A DNA stretch of 64,000 nt, taken from NCBI GenBank assembly GCA_032622095.1, contig CP136067.1, positions 97,826,707-97,890,706 of the forward strand, in the 5' to 3' direction. The notes beneath the pieces are model-generated. The model made no database searches. It was given only the letters and a program-made list of their open reading frames with translations, and was not told where the DNA came from. The position numbers and the translations under genes were made by a program. This DNA is from Siphonodentalium dalli. Lineage: Eukaryota > Mollusca > Scaphopoda > Gadilida > Siphonodentaliidae. This document shows, one piece after another, positions 1-11,389 of the stretch (positions are counted from its first letter, which is position 1; each line of letters opens with the position of its first letter).

Positions 1-1320
1 GATGAGAGATTTTGGGGGGGCGGTGGGTGGGTACTAAATCTGATAAGATTTAGTTTAGTCACCGATTGCCACGAAACTTTTACAAATTCATCCCCATGGT
101 ATGAGGTGTCTTAAAGCTGTCAAAAGTGGCGTCATTCGAGTCAGGGGTGCACTGAAAGGGAGAGGGGCACCAACATGGATACACAATATTTTCCACCAAA
201 TTGATACACATTCTTATCCATGATATGAGGAATCTAATCGTGTGATTTTTAAGACGTCATATTGGTGCTGCTTTGGTGAGAGATGGGGGTGGGCACTAAA
301 TTTGATAAAAATTTGTTTAGTCGCGGATTAGCACCAAACTTACAAATACTAATCTCCATGATATCAGGAGTCTAATTGTGTGGTTTAAAGATGTCAAAAG
401 TGGAGCCATTCGAGTCAGGGGTGCCTAGAGGGTGAGAGGGACACAAACATTGATAAACAATATGTTTAGCGCCTATTTCCACCTGATTGATACATATTCT
501 TCTCCGTGATACGAATAATCTAATCGTGTGGTTTAAATGCGCCAAATTGGTGCCTTTTGTGTGAGAGATATGCAATAGTGGCCCTAAATTTGATACGAAT
601 TTATATCCTCGCCAATTTTCATAAATTTTATATATATTCATCTCTATAATGGGTCTAAGTGTGTGGTTTAATGATATCAAAAGTGGCGCCGCTTGAGTCC
701 GAAACAGGGACGGGAGTGTCACCAATAAAAATATGTTTTGTGCCAATTACCATCAAACTCATACACGTTCTTCTCAAATGATACAATGAATCAAATATTT
801 GCGAATATCTGTCTGTTTTCTATATATAACTTTAAGGGTACAATCGAGATGGAACCAAGGCGGTCTAACAGGGGTAACTTTTTACGAGTAAGATAATGGT
901 GCGGGATAAAATGTTCTAAAGTGATGTTGTTGGTGTCAAATTTTTACACAGATTTCGACCAAATTGATATATTATTCTTCTCCGTGATACGAGGAATATA
1001 AACGTGTGATTTAAAGACGCGAAATTTGTGCCGTTTGGGTGAGAGATGGGGTAATAACTATTATAAGAATGTGTTTAGTTGCCGATTACCGCCAAACTTA
1101 TATATAATAATCTCCATTATATAATGCATGCATGAGTCTAATAGACGTGGTTTAAATATGACAAAAGTGGCGCGGTTCAAGTCATGCATGAGGGGAGTTG
1201 CACCAACGTTGATACAAATATATTTCGCACTGATTTCACCAAATTCATGCACGTTCTTCTCTAATGATATGATGAATTAAATCACATTTGGGTCATGGAT
1301 GGCGAGAGGAGATTCACTAG
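1..1320 (+). repeat. Degenerate tandem array of ~138-bp monomers (dimeric ~280 bp)
   Basis: The phrase around CCATGATATGAGGAATCTAA recurs near 85, 221, 357, 504, 644, 775, 984, 1113 and 1260, so most spacings are 130-147 bp. Two monomer types alternate: one continues with a TTTAAAGATGTCAAAAGTGG-like stretch and the other with a TTTAAAGACGCCAAATTGG-like stretch, giving a ~280-bp dimer. Short frames in the region are chance openings. The same family occurs at 50170-50265, 51711-51863, 52932-53390, 54700-54810 and, inverted, at 60430-61615. Confidence 0.85.
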
Positions 1321-2070
1321 CATTTATAAGATTGTTCAATCCGCCGATATCCAACAAAGTTATATATAGTCATCTCGCTCAAAGGAGTTTTTGGCGTTCC
1401 AATTTCACAATCTCGACAAATGGTGACCGAATTAAATAACTTGAACAATTATATCTTCTCAGCTGTCATTTATATGGGGATGGAACTCAGGGCATTCCTA
1501 TAATGATCTAGCAACACAGATACATAGAAGAAAGCATTAAAAGTATATTTATATCAATCTATTTAAGAGATACCTATATTCATTCAAACTGAGGGACCTT
1601 GAATCGTCAGAGGATAGCATATTAGAATGGCTCATGTATATATTATAACACGATTGAGTCTGTCCCATTCAATATAGTTTCCACAAAAAAAGTTACAATT
1701 GCCAAGAGATATGGAAATGTAGAGCAGGCCTGTTCAAAAATAGTGGTCACAGTGTGCAGTCATATATGGTTACTTCTGAGATAAAGGAAAACGCAGTCCG
1801 TAGCACATGGCTTTTCAAGATCCTCCAATATTGACATCTGACAAGGGTATATCTGCCCGATACAGAGGATTTCTTTCATTTTTAGAACAGACTCATCGCC
1901 TAACATAAACAGCTAAAAATCTCGCTGTGTCGGGCACATGTAGCTGCTATACCCGCATAACATCAATTCTTTTAAACTGAAAATGATTAGCCATTATATA
2001 GCACCAGAACAGAGGAGCACCTGGACATATCTTTAAAACATCTGTATCTTCATGAAGATATGATAAACTA

Positions 2071-2093
2071 GATTGATTGATTGATTGATTGAT
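2071..2093. repeat. (GATT)n microsatellite
   Basis: About five perfect tetranucleotide copies lie inside the 3' segment of the Helitron. Confidence 0.9.
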
Positions 2094-2454
2094 ACTTCTC
2101 TATTTGAAACACAATTGTCGTCTTTTATTTTTTCGAACTAATGTGTTTATGATGTTCATGTCTCATGCTTTAACGTCTGAAGTATACGCAGTTGTAAATA
2201 AATAAATACTTCTTTATTGGTGGGACGGATTAAACGCGATAAACAAAATGATAATCGCTCCCACCTGACAAGGTGGGCCACTACTTATATTCAATGTGTA
2301 AGAATCATGACATTGTTTTGTGATGCCATTTGGATATACAATTTATGAGAATACGTGTAACACTTTGAGAGCAAGAGTATTCTATATTCCCACCAAATAT
2401 CCACAGAGGGTTTCACATCAATTTAACCTGGGCAACGCCGGGTAACCCTGCTAG

Positions 2455-3254
2455 TACAAAATAACATCAATATTAATTGATAGAAGCTTTTCCGGGAAAA
2501 TTGTCTTCAACTTCCAACCTGTAATTACAACTAATTATTCCCCCCTTTTCGGCACGTCCAATTCCGAGACAATGTGGATTGGTACAAATATGGTATTTGA
2601 TAGTTTAAATAACCTATTGTCTAATTAATATTGTTAATGTGTATCGTAAATGCGCAATCAAACCATGCACGCTGTTTGTCGTATAGATGATCCAGTCGTC
2701 CACAATTAAAAACCTGGTAATAAAATACTCCATATCATGCTACAAAATCTCTCGATCTCATTAACTGCTAGGTGAACAATCCAATGAATAGAAACTTACC
2801 CCCGGTTCTTGTCTGTTTTTTGCAGTTTGTATTATAATATATTATGTATATGCTGGCTAGAATTTGAATAGTCAGTGACGAGAGTGAACAGAATTTAACG
2901 AGTGTTGAGAACTTTTGACCAATTGGTTGATTGAGATGATGAGTAGCTGTATAAGATAATTACCTACCGTTCTCATCGGTATTCATGAGTTGAAAAGAAC
3001 CTTCGCGCACATAACACCTCTGCATACCGCGTACGGCGTCGGTGTCATCGGCAGGCGCTCAGCCTTCCAAAGCATGGATGTCTCGAGACCATGCAGTAGT
3101 AACTGTTACAAATCATGTAATGAAAGGATAACCCTTTCCATACTAACTGGACTCTCCCACACAGTCATAAAAGTATACATTGGAGCGGTTTATCATATCA
3201 TTTGGAGGTGTGTCCAGGTAATAACGACACTAGTCACATATCCGAACAGATAAT
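2455..3254. other. Gene-free spacer
   Basis: AT-rich DNA between the Helitron end and the Ngaro element. An 87-codon frame at 2990-3253 has no recognisable domain and abuts the element. I see no supported gene, RNA or repeat here. Confidence 0.6.
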
Positions 3255-3480
3255 ACTAATAGTTTTCCACGTTTCGGAGTAATAGTGCAAAACATTTGTC
3301 GGTCACGGGGTTAATAATAATGATACATAGCGCGGGAAATTAGCGTATCTAAACTTGGGCGCAAGTGAGTTGTTTACGAACACGTGACAGGTGGTTAGCC
3401 AATCAGGTATCGTAATTGGTTTGGAAGGTCACGTGTTCGTAGCGAAAATTTACTTCTAGCGTGACACTCGGTCTGTCAAC
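3255..3480 (+). repeat. Split direct repeat A1 of the Ngaro element
   Basis: 226 bp, beginning ACTAATAGTTTTCC and ending CTGTCAAC immediately before the gag ATG. It contains a pair of inverted CACGTG-bearing words (GAACACGTGAC near 3379 and GTCACGTGTTCG near 3428) that could form a ~60-bp stem-loop. It probably carries the promoter, but no core promoter motif is clear. Confidence 0.93.
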
Positions 3481-4530
3481 ATGTCGAGACCTATGGATAT
3501 CGATGTCGACTCTAAAATCAGCGCAGCGGTCAAAGAATCACAATCAGACCTGCTTAATAAGTTAACCGTGCTGATCGATAGCAAATTATCAAAGCCTAAC
3601 GGCGGAGATGGAGCGGCACACGCAAAAGAAGACTACAAGTTCAAAAAGCCGCATCATGAAGAACAACATCGTGTTAACGTCAAAGTGCTGGACAAAATTC
3701 GGAACGCCCAGGTGTGTTTGAAAGGAACAGAAGACATTAATGCAGAATCTGCCGGAGTACGGATACAAGAAGGTATCGAACTTTTATTACATCGACAAAA
3801 GTTGATAAAAACTTGCGGATTCATCCGACCTCGGCTGGAGAGAGGTAAACGAATACGAATCACATCAGCTGGCTTCAGATTCCGATGACGAAAAGCGCAT
3901 CTACAAGGCAGAGGCAAGAGCGCAAAGGAAAGCGACGCAAAAGAAGAAGAAAGTCAGCAGATTCAACCCCATGGCAGCAAATACATCGAATGTTTCGAGT
4001 TCCCGTAATTCAGGGGTTAATCGTCAAAGAAAGCCCGGGCTGTGCATCATCTGTGGGCTCCCTGGCCACTGGAAGAACGAATGCGAGAGGAAGGGCGCTG
4101 AAATCGCAGGGAAATCTGCACCAAGTAATACTTTAGAGTTGCAGGGGTTAATTTCGCGCGAAGGCTCACAGAAAGAGCACAAAATCGGTTCAAGCAAAAA
4201 ACGCACACGGCATTCGGGTTTAACCAGGTTTAGCGATAAATTGAACAGTAACTGCGAAAGATTTAGCGCCCGAATTAAAGACAAATTCGGACACAATGAA
4301 TTGACCACGGCAATGGTCAGCGCAGAAACTTTATTGTCGGTTGAGTGCGACTCGCTCGCGGCTGGTCAAGCGGAAAACGTAAACAAATCGGTAGCCTTGA
4401 GTTCTCATGACGAATTGGACAATTGCAGCGGGGCAAATTCTTTTAAATTAAATGAACACATAGCGCTCAGTGCTGACCCGTGTGAGACACGAAATAAGGA
4501 AATTGAGCGCGATCGTTTTTTTTTACACGC
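3481..4530 (+). pseudogene. gag: Ngaro gag-like protein, frameshifted
   Basis: The first frame starts with ATG directly after A1 and runs from 3481 to about 3810. The natural continuation moves to the next frame, where an acidic/lysine-rich stretch (around 3870-3960) leads to a retroviral-type zinc knuckle, CIICGLPGHWKNEC (C-X2-C-X4-H-X4-C), at 4043-4084. The zinc knuckle is the usual nucleic-acid-binding part of Gag. One base change near 3808-3813 is enough to break the frame, and the original frame then ends at 3888. The second frame continues without a stop into the reverse transcriptase, so gag and pol may originally have been fused. The boundary at 4530 is approximate. Confidence 0.8.
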
Positions 4531-6447
4531 CACAGCGAGTCCAAGGGGTAGACTTGTTAATCATTATCCACATTGGGTACAGGCCGGGGCTTCCGATTAT
4601 ATGTTGGGTATTGTGAAAGATGGTTACAAATTGCCATTCATAACGATACCATCGGGTTGTAAATTACAAAACAACAAATCGGCATTGGATAACACGAGTT
4701 TCGTGAATGAAGAAATTCAAAAATTGATAGATTTGAATTGTGTTTCCATTGTTGATAGACCACCGTATGTGGTGAATCCTCTCACAGTGGCTACGAATCG
4801 CGAGGGGAAGAAACGTCTAGTATTAGACTGCAGGCATATAAATCCGCATTTGGCAAAATTTAAATTCCGGCTGGAAGATGGGTCAGTAGCCAGAGAGATA
4901 TTCGAGAGAGGGGATTATCTCTTTTCTTTCGATCTTCGAAATGCATATCACATAATTGAAATTTTTGAATCTTTTCGTACTTATTTGGGATTTTCATGGG
5001 TGTTTGAGGGAAAACTGCATTATTTCGTATATAGCGTTCTTCCTTTCGGAATTTCGACAGCCGCATATATTTTCACAAAATTGACTAGGGTTGTTACTAA
5101 AGTTTGGAAATCAGATGGCCATAAAGTGTTAATGTATCTCGATGACGGCCTCGGGGGGAGCCCATGGGGCGAACGCGGCGTCACTTCTGAGCCACAAAAT
5201 CGAGAGCGACTTGATAAGATTCGGTTTTCTTATTTCGTACAAGAAATGTAGATGGGTACCGAGCGAAAACATTCGGTGGCTTGGCCTGGAATGGGACATG
5301 GTCCGCGGGAGAGTGAGCGTTTCCGCAGAACGAATTTATCGGCTGGTCAAGGCGATAGAAAGGGTTGAGAAACAGATCGCAACGCGCGGTGGATTCGCGA
5401 GCGCTAGGTCGTTAGCGGCGGTCAATTGATTTCCATGAACGGAGCCATGACGTCGGTTGTTCGTTTGAAAAGTAGATATATGTACAACGCATTGAGTTAT
5501 AGAGCTTGTTGGGACTCTCCAGTTCCTGTGGGACCGGAAGCCACAGGCGAATTGGAGTATTGGAGAGATCACGCGCGGTCGTTACACGGACAGGATCTGG
5601 TCGCTCGTGAGTTCACGAAGGTGATTTACACGGACGCTTCGGGGTTCGGATACGGTGGTTACGTGGATGGCGTGGCCGACACGGAAGTCATTGGTTTGTG
5701 GTCAGAGACAGAATGTGACTTTGGATCAACCTGGCGTGAGCTTGAGGCTCTGAACCGAGTCTGTAAATCGATCGGACAGACAATTACAGGTTCAAAGGTG
5801 AAGTGGTGTACCGACAATAAAGCGGCGACGCAAATAGTTAAGTCGGGTAGCAGACATGGGCATCTGCAAAGGGTAGCGTTGGACATAAACGATGCATGTT
5901 TGGGTCTTGGCATGGGCGTTTTACCCGCTTGGGTTCCGAGAGAGTTAAATGTTAAGGCCGACACACTCAATATAGATGTGTAGATTCTGACGATTGGGGG
6001 TTAAAAGTGGAAGTTTTTCGGTCATTGGATAAAACGTGGGGTCCCCACACAGTTGATAGATTCGCTACGAATTACAACAAGAAAGTGAATCATTTCAATT
6101 CGCGTTGGTGGTGTCCTGGCACACAAGGCATTGACGCATTTGGACAAATTTGGTATGGGGAGAACAATTGGCTGGTTCCTCCGCCCAGATTGATATTGCA
6201 GGTCATAAATAAAATGGTTTCAGAGAACGCTCAGGGTACATTGGTTTTACCTATATGGCGTTCGAGTAGTTTTTGGCCCAAAGTAGCTGGGTTGCTATCC
6301 AAAGCAGGCATTCTTTTTAAAGAGTTGGGCAACTCTGGATTGATAGACCCAGGAAAGGGCAACAATGGATTTTTTGCGGAGGATCCGTTAAGGTTCCAAA
6401 TGGGTGCATTAAGATTCACCGATGAATGGGCATTGCGCTTTCATTGA
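4531..6447 (+). pseudogene. pol: Ngaro pol: reverse transcriptase, RNase H and C-terminal extension, frameshifted
   Basis: The RT domain (about 4700-5250) has the DIRS-type palm motifs FDLRNAYH, LPFG and YLDDG (5135-5149). RNase H follows, with all four acidic positions visible: YTDASG, ELEAL, TDNKAA and NVKAD. The last part (6007-6447) has the DRFA...NSRWWCPGT...ENNW block typical of the segment after RNase H in Ngaro/DIRS pol; no DNA methyltransferase motif was seen. The reading frame breaks at about 5153-5158 (a run of six G), at about 5415-5430 and at about 5967, so at least three frameshifts separate four good blocks. The product would be the copying enzyme of the element. Confidence 0.9.
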
Positions 6448-6459
6448 TAATATTTTAAC

Positions 6460-7492
6460 GTGTGTAACATATTTTTGACAGGCTTACGATCGGCAATAGA
6501 CAGAAGGATATTGGAGACTGACGTGGAGCAATCTGATCGGACAAGGGGACTCACGTGCAAGATGGCAGACTACTTGCTGGCATCCAGGGCTGACACCACA
6601 AACGTAAAATATATATCTGCATTCAAGAAATGGGAACAGTTTGCATTAACATTAGGTAGCAAAGTTCTACCAGCTGAACCAATACATATAGCTCTTTGCA
6701 TCACTGCGATGATTGACAAAGGACAATCGTACAATGTTATAAGTTCTTTGAAATACGCTATACGGCATTTTCATGGTCTATTTGGTTATGAAGACCCTAC
6801 AAACAACGCTTTCGTAAATAATTTGTTGGATTCTGCGAAGCGTTTAACGGCAAAGCCGGTTCACAAAAAAGAAGCAATTTCTTCAGAAGCATTAATTGAA
6901 TTGTGTTCACAATATTCGGAAAGTTCTGATTTGTTAATAATCAGAGATGTTACAATGATAGTTGTGTGTTTTTCAGCTTTTATGAGATTTGGAGAATTGT
7001 TGGAACTCAAAGCTAATGATATAGAGTTTAAAGATGATTATTTTTCATTAAAAATAAGAAAGAGTAAAACCGACCAGTACAGGTCGGGATCTAATGTGGT
7101 TATTTCAAAGGGAGTCTCATGTGCATGTCCGTATGTATGGTTAAAGAAATATTTGTTATGTGCTGACCTGACCACCAATGAAGATGTTTTCTTATTTAGA
7201 CCATTGTTTCGCTCAGGCAACAAATGTAAATTGGTATATAAGAATAAGCGAATCATTGACACTAGAGAAAGGGAATGTATTACTAAAAGATTGAAAGAGG
7301 TGGCACCTGCATGGTGCCAACATTGGCACACATTCGCTTAGGGCTGGTGGCGCGACGGCCGCGGCCAATGCAGGGGTAAACGACATGTGTTGGAAACGCC
7401 ACGGTCGATGGCGAAGCGATTCGGCCAAGGACGGTTATGTAAATGATTCATTGGAATCGCGTTTGGCAGTGTCCAGAATGCTTGGTCTCTGA
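6460..7492 (+). pseudogene. Ngaro tyrosine recombinase, frameshifted near the C-terminus
   Basis: The frame from 6460 carries an N-terminal core-binding-like region and the first half of the catalytic fold. The first catalytic Arg lies in MRFGELLELK (about 6979-7008). The frame stops at 7339-7341, but the next frame resumes at 7331 with HSLRAGGAT (the H-X-X-R motif), then HGRWRS and SAKDGYV, whose Tyr is the likely nucleophile, ending at 7490-7492. The full R...HxxR...Y set is therefore present but split by one frameshift. The start is uncertain: 6425-6485 (GTAACATATTTTTGACAG) looks slightly intron-like. The enzyme would integrate the circular cDNA. Confidence 0.9.
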
Positions 7493-7602
7493 AACCTAGT
7501 TTTTGTTTACAAATTATTAATACATAGATAATGATAATCAAATATAAGATTTATTAAGTTATTTGGTGATGGGGCTTCTTCTGTGCTTTTGAACATGATC
7601 TA

Positions 7603-7670
7603 GAGTCGCTCGCGGCTGGTTTCCAAAAGTAGTTTTGGTGTTTGTTATTATTATTGCGTGGAGGGAAGAC
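7603..7670 (+). repeat. Split direct repeat B1 of the Ngaro element
   Basis: 68 bp, from GAGTCGCTCG to GGGAAGAC. It overlaps the AC that starts A2, so B1 and A2 form the internal junction expected from circle-based replication. It differs from B2 (8572-8639) at one base. Confidence 0.92.
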
Positions 7671-7899
7671 TAATAGTTTTCCACGTTTCGGAGTAATAGT
7701 GCAAAACATTTGTCTTGCCGGTCACGGGGTTAATAATAACGATACATAGCGCGGGAAATTAGCGTATCTAAACTTGGGCGCAAGTGAGTTGTTTACGAAC
7801 ACGTGACAGGTGGTTAGCCAATCAGGTATCGTAATTGGTTTGGCAGGTCACGTGTTCGTAGCGAAAATTTACTTCTAGCGTGACACTCGGTCTGTCAAC
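7669..7899 (+). repeat. Split direct repeat A2 of the Ngaro element
   Basis: 231 bp, matching A1 except for an extra 5 bp (TTGCC near 7714-7718) and two substitutions. Confidence 0.93.
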
Positions 7900-8571
7900 T
7901 TTCTTAATAATTTTATTATTAAAAATTATGTATTCATACGATGGTATATAGTTGGAGAAAATTTTATAAATCAAAAGTCGGTTCTTCGAATTAATGGATT
8001 TAACCCCATCACGTCACGTGCTTCGATTGGTCGATTTAGGAACATTGGGTTGTTTATATTCATGTCATTTTTGAATGAAATATGTGTTTATGGTGAAATA
8101 CATGTAGAATTATATATATATACACATTTGAAATCGTCGGGTGTCTCTGTCATGAGTTATTGGAAGAATGTTTGGTTTTCGAATATATAAAACATATATT
8201 CAATTTGAAAGTAAAATACGGGCGTAACAAACATAACTCGGCTTAGAGATTTTTCATTGCGTATGTTTTTGTTTTCTCAAACTGTCTGATAAAAATTAAG
8301 AACAAATATAAACGTGTCATGACAGGGTCACATCACAATTTTAAATATTGTATTAGGTTTTATTTTTTTCAAAACGAAATGAGGACCAGCATTTCACCCC
8401 GTAGATGGAGTTCGCACAGGTCCTGGTCACAGATTTCCGCCATGAATTAAAAAAGATATACATAAAATGGCGGTTTTTTTCTGGCCCGCGAATATGCCAT
8501 TGTTACTGGGGAGGCAATTTAAGGTGGTCAGGTCATACTTTGTAAATAAGTCGTCATCAATAAATGGGGCT
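7900..8571. other. Non-coding interval between A2 and B2
   Basis: This 672-bp AT-rich stretch belongs to the element by position. No conserved frame is visible; frames on the minus strand are shadows. It may hold cis-acting replication signals. Confidence 0.6.
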
Positions 8572-8639
8572 GAGTCGCTCGTGGCTGGTTTCCAAAAGTA
8601 GTTTTGGTGTTTGTTATTATTATTGCGTGGAGGGAAGAC
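8572..8639 (+). repeat. Split direct repeat B2, right end of the Ngaro element
   Basis: 68-bp match to B1, ending GAAGAC; the following AAATGTATTC is not shared with B1. This defines the right boundary of the element. Confidence 0.92.
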
Positions 8640-10304
8640 AAATGTATTCATCTTCGTTGGTTCAAAGTGCTGAAGTGAAAGGTAGAAGAATCTTCTACAT
8701 ACATGTTCAAGGCGTATTGGGGGTCCCACTATAACAACACTACACTGCTGTCAATTGACAAGGCACTCAAGTTTGATCTATATTGATGAGAAGATTTCTG
8801 TGAAGGACAAAAACGTATAAATTCAACCACGGTCATAGAGAGTCTCTGTCAGTAGCGCTCAAATCACTCGTAGAACATAATTATTACCATGATGCCTTGT
8901 TCATCACACCTGGATTCAGCCAGAACTGCAGGATGTAAATTTTCTAATCGGGATTTTAACTCGGTGAAATTCTGTCGGGATATTTGTATTTAACCATGAT
9001 TTCTTTGGGACTTTGTATTCTGGTAAAACTCCGTAATCCCACTGAAATGTCGAGTTTCCATTCGGAATGTTTGTCACGGTAAAATTTTGAGGTTTTTTTT
9101 TTATTTAACCGAAATTTCGTTGCCGACGGTAACAGATTTCCAATCAAAGTCCTATACATTTCACAGCTATAACACAATCAAAATTCATAAGCACAATTCC
9201 GCTAAACGGTATACAGGCATATGCCGACATGGTATATTGGAAGGTTGATCTGTAAACACACGGCTTCCGTTCCACGTTTTAGATGAATTCCAGAAGTTGC
9301 TAACCAGAATTCCGAATGGGATGTTTATTCTAGAATATATTTCATCTCGACAAAACATGCACGGATTTTTAATTTAACTGAAATTATATATTTCATCTCG
9401 TTCCCTTGGTATTCCGATCTGAAGTAATGTTGGTTGGGTTCCAGGAGCTGCTCTTTCACCTATATATGCTCTTCCGCGATTCGCTTTAGGACCTAAACTG
9501 TGTCAATTTTATTTAATTGTTGTCAATATCGGTATTTTGTTAACGCGTATGACTGGTTGCGACTCAATCACGTATATAGTATGGACAAACTAAGGTACGA
9601 ACTGTTCCTGTATATAATAAAACAATGAACTACGGGTCGGTCTTAGTATCGAAGAACACCCGCTTTGGTGTGTCAATATTTAAGATTTTAATTAAACGCA
9701 GGAATGTGTATTATACTGGAAATAGTATGCATGCAGTCGAATCATCTCATGATTTAATCATTTAATAATTCTGGTTTAAATAGTCATGAAACGACGAACA
9801 ATTAATTTCTTCCATTACTTATCTGCTTCAATTGTCCACAACGATCTCAAAACAATCGGCAGTATACACGGCGAACCAACAGAGCCAAATAGTCCACATC
9901 CGGAATGTTGTTCGTCGATAATAACGAGTAAATAGTAACAAAATAGTAAAAGGGCTCAGAATACATATTAAATACAGTACCCTCCAAGGTTAACTAAAAC
10001 TGCTTCAATATATCCATTGTTACTGCAATTTAAGAACTCTGGCTTTGCAATAAGTCCGTTCATTTACAGATGTAATTTCGTTTCTAGAAGATTCAGTTTT
10101 ATCTTCCCATGGCTATCGATGCGGAAATAAGGTGATCTCTCTGCGACTCCTAAGTCACTGTGTAGATGCTGGAATCCAACCAATACATACCGCCTCACAC
10201 ATACGAAAAAAGGAGTAACTCTATCACTGAACTTCTCTGTAGTCACCTAACAATCGATTATTGTTGATAACAATGTCGCAGAGGATTATTCACAATAATT
10301 GCCG
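8640..10304. other. Gene-free spacer with faint internal repetition
   Basis: No supported gene. Between about 8940 and 9420 there are weakly repeated phrases around TCGGGAT, AACTCGGTGAAATTC and TTTCATCTCG, suggesting an old decayed tandem repeat. The rest is AT-rich DNA with no recognised feature up to the satellite. Confidence 0.5.
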
Positions 10305-11389
10305 AATAAGTGCGACATCCTTAACACTGGACAATAAGTGCGACATCCTTAACACTGGACAATCAGCCGCGTTCTGCCCCGCGGATCAGTGCGACATCCT
10401 TAACACTGGACAATAAGTGCGACATCCTTAACCCTGGACAATCAGCCGTGTTCTGCCCCGCGGATCAGTGCGACATCCTTAACACTGGACAATCAGCGCG
10501 TTCTGTCCCGCGGATCAGTGCGACATCCTTAACCCTGGACAATAAGTGCGACATCCTTAACACTGGACAATCAGCCGCGCCCTGCCCCGCGGATCAGTGC
10601 GACATCCTTAACACTGGACAATCAGCGCGTTCTGTCCCGCGGATCAGTGCGACATCCTTAACACTGGACAATCAGCCGCGTTCTGTCCCGCGGATCAGTG
10701 CGACATTCTTAACACTGGACAATCAGCGCGTTCTGTCCCGCGGATCAGTGCGACATCCTTAACACTGGACAATCAGCGCGTTCTGTCCCGCGGATCAGTG
10801 CGACATCCTTAACACTGGACAATCAGCGCGTTCTGTCCCGCGGATCAGTGCGACATCCTTAACACTGGACAATCAGCCGCGTTCTGCCCCGCGGATCAGT
10901 GCGACATCCTTAACACTGGACAATCAGCCGCGTTCTGCCCCGCGGATCAGTGCGACATCCTTAACACTGGACAATCAGCGCGTTCTGTCCCGCGGATCAG
11001 TGCGACATCCTTAACACTGGACAATCAGCGCGTTCTGTCCCGCGGATCAGTGCGACATCCTTAACACTGGACAATCAGCGCGTTCTGTCCCGCGGATCAG
11101 TGCGACATCCTTAACACTGGACAATAAGTGCGACATCCTTAACACTGGACAATCAGCGCGTTCTGTCCCGCGGATCAGTGCGACATCCTTAACACTGGAC
11201 AATCAGCGCGTTCTGTCCCGCGGATCAGTGCGACATCCTTAACACTGGACAATCAGCGCGTTCTGTCCCGCGGATCAGTGCGACATCCTTAACACTGGAC
11301 AATCAGCGCGTTCTGTCCCGCGGATCAGTGCGACATCCTTAACACTGGACAATCAGCCGCGTTCTGCCCCGCGGATCAGTGCGACATCC

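Larger units (their letters stand above)
1..2454 (+). mobile_element. Non-autonomous Helitron, 3' part (5' end outside window)
   Basis: The right end has Helitron hallmarks: an imperfect hairpin (ACCTGG...CCGGGT, 2426-2443) lies 7 nt before the terminal CTAG (2451-2454), which is followed by T. The segment is repeated in inverted orientation at 59254-61664, where both ends can be seen, so the 5' end of this copy should lie just left of the window. Inside are an array of ~138-bp repeats (1-1320) and a unique ~1.1-kb 3' segment. No Rep/helicase frame is present, so any movement would have needed enzymes in trans. The Helitron call rests on the terminal signature plus the second copy, not on a protein. 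Confidence 0.7.
3255..8639 (+). mobile_element. Ngaro-type (DIRS order) tyrosine-recombinase retrotransposon, full length
   Basis: The element has the split-direct-repeat layout of Ngaro/PAT retrotransposons: A1 (3255-3480), gag, RT-RNase H and tyrosine recombinase frames, then B1 (7603-7670) joined to A2 (7669-7899), then B2 (8572-8639). A1 and A2 differ by two substitutions and a 5-bp indel; B1 and B2 differ by one base. Such elements integrate through a circular intermediate with a tyrosine recombinase instead of a DDE integrase, and leave no target duplication. Every protein frame is interrupted at least once, so this copy looks non-autonomous. The total length of 5.4 kb fits the group. 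Confidence 0.93.

Noticed and set aside
6425..6485. A true intron before the tyrosine recombinase
   Set aside because: GTAACATATTTTTGACAG is too short for a typical intron, and the frames around it can be explained by separate ORFs; kept only as a remark.
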